Shown here piece by piece: positions 62,790 to 64,000 of a stretch of DNA of 64,000 nucleotides. This DNA comes from Halolactibacillus miurensis (GTDB lineage: Bacteria; Bacillota; Bacilli; Bacillales; Amphibacillaceae): the NCBI RefSeq assembly GCF_900116255.1, contig NZ_FPAI01000009.1:44051-108050 (forward strand), read 5' to 3'. How positions within the stretch are numbered: position 1 is the stretch's first letter; the number at the start of each line of letters is the position of its first letter. The notes beneath the pieces are model-generated. The model was not told where the DNA came from. It saw nothing but the letters and a program-made list of their open reading frames with translations, and did not search any database. A program made the position numbers and the translations under genes.

Positions 62790-62864
62790 TCCACAGTAGC
62801 TCAGTGGTAGAGCAATCGGCTGTTAACCGATCGGTCGTAAGTTCGAATCTTACCTGTGGAGCCA
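62790..62864 (+). tRNA. tRNA-Asn (GTT)
   Basis: Acceptor TCCACAG / CTGTGGA, anticodon GTT at 62822-62824, GTTCGAATC T loop, encoded CCA. First gene of the trnS-like cluster, which begins Asn-Ser-Glu as in B. subtilis. Confidence 0.96.
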
Positions 62865-62868
62865 TTTC

Positions 62869-62959
62869 GGAGAAGTACTCAAGTGGCTGAAGAGGCGCCC
62901 CTGCTAAGGGTGTAGGTCGTGTAAGCGGCGCGAGGGTTCAAATCCCTCCTTCTCCGCCA
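62869..62959 (+). tRNA. tRNA-Ser (GCT)
   Basis: Acceptor GGAGAAG / CTTCTCC, long variable arm, anticodon GCT at 62903-62905, encoded CCA. Confidence 0.96.
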
Positions 62960-62978
62960 TTGATTTTTTGAGATTAAT

Positions 62979-63053
62979 GGCCCGTTGGTCAAGCGGTTAA
63001 GACACCGCCCTTTCACGGCGGTAACACGGGTTCGAATCCCGTACGGGTCACCA
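62979..63053 (+). tRNA. tRNA-Glu (TTC)
   Basis: Acceptor GGCCCGT / ACGGGTC, anticodon TTC at 63012-63014, encoded CCA. Confidence 0.96.
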
Positions 63054-63067
63054 TCTAATTTTATATT

Positions 63068-63144
63068 GGTCCGGTAGTTCAGTTGGTTAGAATGCCTGCC
63101 TGTCACGCAGGAGGTCGCGGGTTCGAGTCCCGTCCGGACCGCCA
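63068..63144 (+). tRNA. tRNA-Asp (GTC)
   Basis: Acceptor GGTCCGG / CCGGACC, anticodon GTC at 63102-63104, encoded CCA. Confidence 0.96.
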
Positions 63145-63151
63145 TTTTTAT

Positions 63152-63226
63152 TGGGCTATAGCCAAGCGGTAAGGCAACGGTTTTTGGTTCCGTCATGCGT
63201 TGGTTCGAATCCAGCTAGCCCAGCCA
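63152..63226 (+). tRNA. tRNA-Gln (TTG)
   Basis: Acceptor TGGGCTA / TAGCCCA, anticodon TTG at 63184-63186, encoded CCA. It is followed by a 98-base spacer with a small AAAACAT / ATGTTTT hairpin. Confidence 0.95.
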
Positions 63227-63324
63227 TTTTATTTTTTGAGTAATTAAGATAGAATGCTGATCCCTTTAAAACATCATGTTTTGAAGGTTTTCTATTTCTT
63301 ACCCATGTTTCTCAGAGAAATAAT

Positions 63325-63397
63325 GAGCCATTAGCTCAGTTGGTAGAGCATCTGACTTTTAATCAGAGGGTCGAAGGTTCGAATCCTTCATGGCTCA
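63325..63397 (+). tRNA. tRNA-Lys (TTT), no encoded CCA
   Basis: Acceptor GAGCCAT / ATGGCTC, anticodon TTT at 63358-63360. The discriminator A is followed by CTTTTTT instead of CCA, unlike the other nine tRNAs here, so CCA must be added by the nucleotidyltransferase. Confidence 0.95.
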
Positions 63398-63425
63398 CTT
63401 TTTTATTCTTGACCTTGCTTATTAA

Positions 63426-63512
<87 letters not shown>

Positions 63513-63521
63513 AAAAAGTTC

Positions 63522-63550
63522 TTGACTTTCGGTGCTAAACATAATATAAT
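63522..63550 (+). promoter_or_regulatory. Internal SigA promoter of the tRNA/rRNA operon
   Basis: TTGACT, exactly 17 bases, TATAAT, then AGTTAACGTCGC. It can drive Arg-Gly-Ile tRNAs and the rRNA genes separately from the upstream tRNAs. Confidence 0.85.
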
Positions 63551-63569
63551 AGTTAACGTCGCAAATTTA

Positions 63570-63646
63570 GCGCCCGTAGCTCAATTGGATAGAGCGTTTG
63601 ACTACGGATCAAGAGGTTAGGGGTTCGACTCCTCTCGGGCGCGCCA
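63570..63646 (+). tRNA. tRNA-Arg (ACG)
   Basis: Acceptor GCGCCCG / CGGGCGC, anticodon ACG at 63604-63606 (A34 normally edited to inosine), encoded CCA. Confidence 0.96.
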
Positions 63647-63658
63647 TAATAGATTGAT

Positions 63659-63732
63659 GCGGGTGTAGTTTAGTGGTAAAACCTCAGCCTTCCAAGCTGA
63701 TGATGAGGGTTCGATTCCCTTCACCCGCTCCA
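63659..63732 (+). tRNA. tRNA-Gly (TCC)
   Basis: Acceptor GCGGGTG / CACCCGC, anticodon TCC at 63691-63693, encoded CCA. Confidence 0.96.
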
Positions 63733-63736
63733 TTAT

Positions 63737-63813
<77 letters not shown>

Positions 63814-63914
63814 TTTATTTGACCATTGAAAACTGAATAACACACACAGTAATGTTAAGAAATAAAGTAAGACAAGCTAGTGCTTGAAACCAGAGTAAAG
63901 TATTGCTCATCAAT

Positions 63915-64000
63915 TTTATTGAGAGTTTGATCTTGGCTCAGGACGAACGCTGGCGGCGTGCCTAATACATGCAAGTCGAGCGCAGGAAGCTAAACTGACC
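63915..64000 (+). rRNA. 16S ribosomal RNA, 5' end (cut by window edge)
   Basis: TTTATTGAGAGTTTGATCTTGG, GGCGGCGTGCCTAATACATG and CAAGTCGAGCGCAGGAAGC are the universal 5' part of 16S rRNA. Only about 86 bases are present. The V1 stem ending GCTAAACTGACC looks like halotolerant Bacillaceae. Confidence 0.97.

Noticed and set aside
62879..63196. Minus-strand frame of 105 codons (and a similar one at 63617-63814)
   Set aside because: These are antisense translations of tRNA genes (the familiar LEPATSCVTGRHSNQLNYRT-type artefact), not proteins.

Overview
The window is chromosomal DNA from a low-GC Gram-positive rod of the Bacillaceae type. The region from the rhomboid gene through acpS, the ydcC-like gene, alr, ndoAI/ndoA, the full eight-gene sigB operon, tex, the SprT-like gene and a tRNA cluster keeps the Bacillus subtilis order ydcA-acpS-ydcC-alr-ndoAI-ndoA-rsbR...rsbX-ydcI-ydcK-trnS. 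An ectoine/hydroxyectoine-type uptake operon and a DUF368 (PopT-like) lipid carrier flippase hint at a salty or alkaline habitat. The 86 bases of 16S rRNA at the right edge look compatible with the Halolactibacillus/Amphibacillus/Paraliobacillus group, but that placement is inference from memory.

Layout. 1-606 holds a truncated membrane sensor. 861-1787 is murB. 1876-5757 is the FMN-riboswitch-controlled riboflavin operon ribD-ribE-ribBA-ribH. 5760-7500 is an AT-rich accessory patch with a transposase-like scrap, a secreted bacteriocin-like protein and a two-helix membrane partner (candidate immunity protein). 7700-12140 is a BmrC/BmrD heterodimeric multidrug exporter behind a leader with two small peptides and two intrinsic terminators. 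12300-17300 carries a SigB-type glutathione peroxidase, a GNAT enzyme, TrhO, a YkwC-like dehydrogenase and two tandem ElaA-like acetyltransferases. 17386-20957 is the secretion-stress module htrA / cssRS. Then come typA, an alpha-glucan phosphorylase, a YtrA-type GntR/ABC operon, a MacB-like ABC operon with a lipoprotein, and ehuBCDA.

From 33000 to 48600 the region is more mixed. It has a pRiA4b-Orf3-like gene broken by an IS200/IS605-like scar, an HD hydrolase, a CapA lipoprotein, lipoprotein and small-membrane-protein genes, a DUF368 gene, a dicarboxylate symporter split by a single in-frame TAG, an ABC/MarR operon, a glutaredoxin, an esterase, DegV, the RNA helicase CshA, cytidine deaminase, and an IS21-like end next to a truncated Rpn-type transposase. 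From 48700 on it is housekeeping and stress signalling: rhomboid, acpS, nnrD/E, lipoprotein, alr, MazEF, the RsbR-S-T-U-V-W-SigB-RsbX partner-switching cascade with an internal SigB promoter, tex, SprT-like, ten tRNAs and the start of an rRNA operon.

The most notable observations are the two-stage attenuator-like leader of bmrCD, the bacteriocin-like island, an intact unoccupied ICEBs1-type attB inside tRNA-Leu, and several genes caught in decay.
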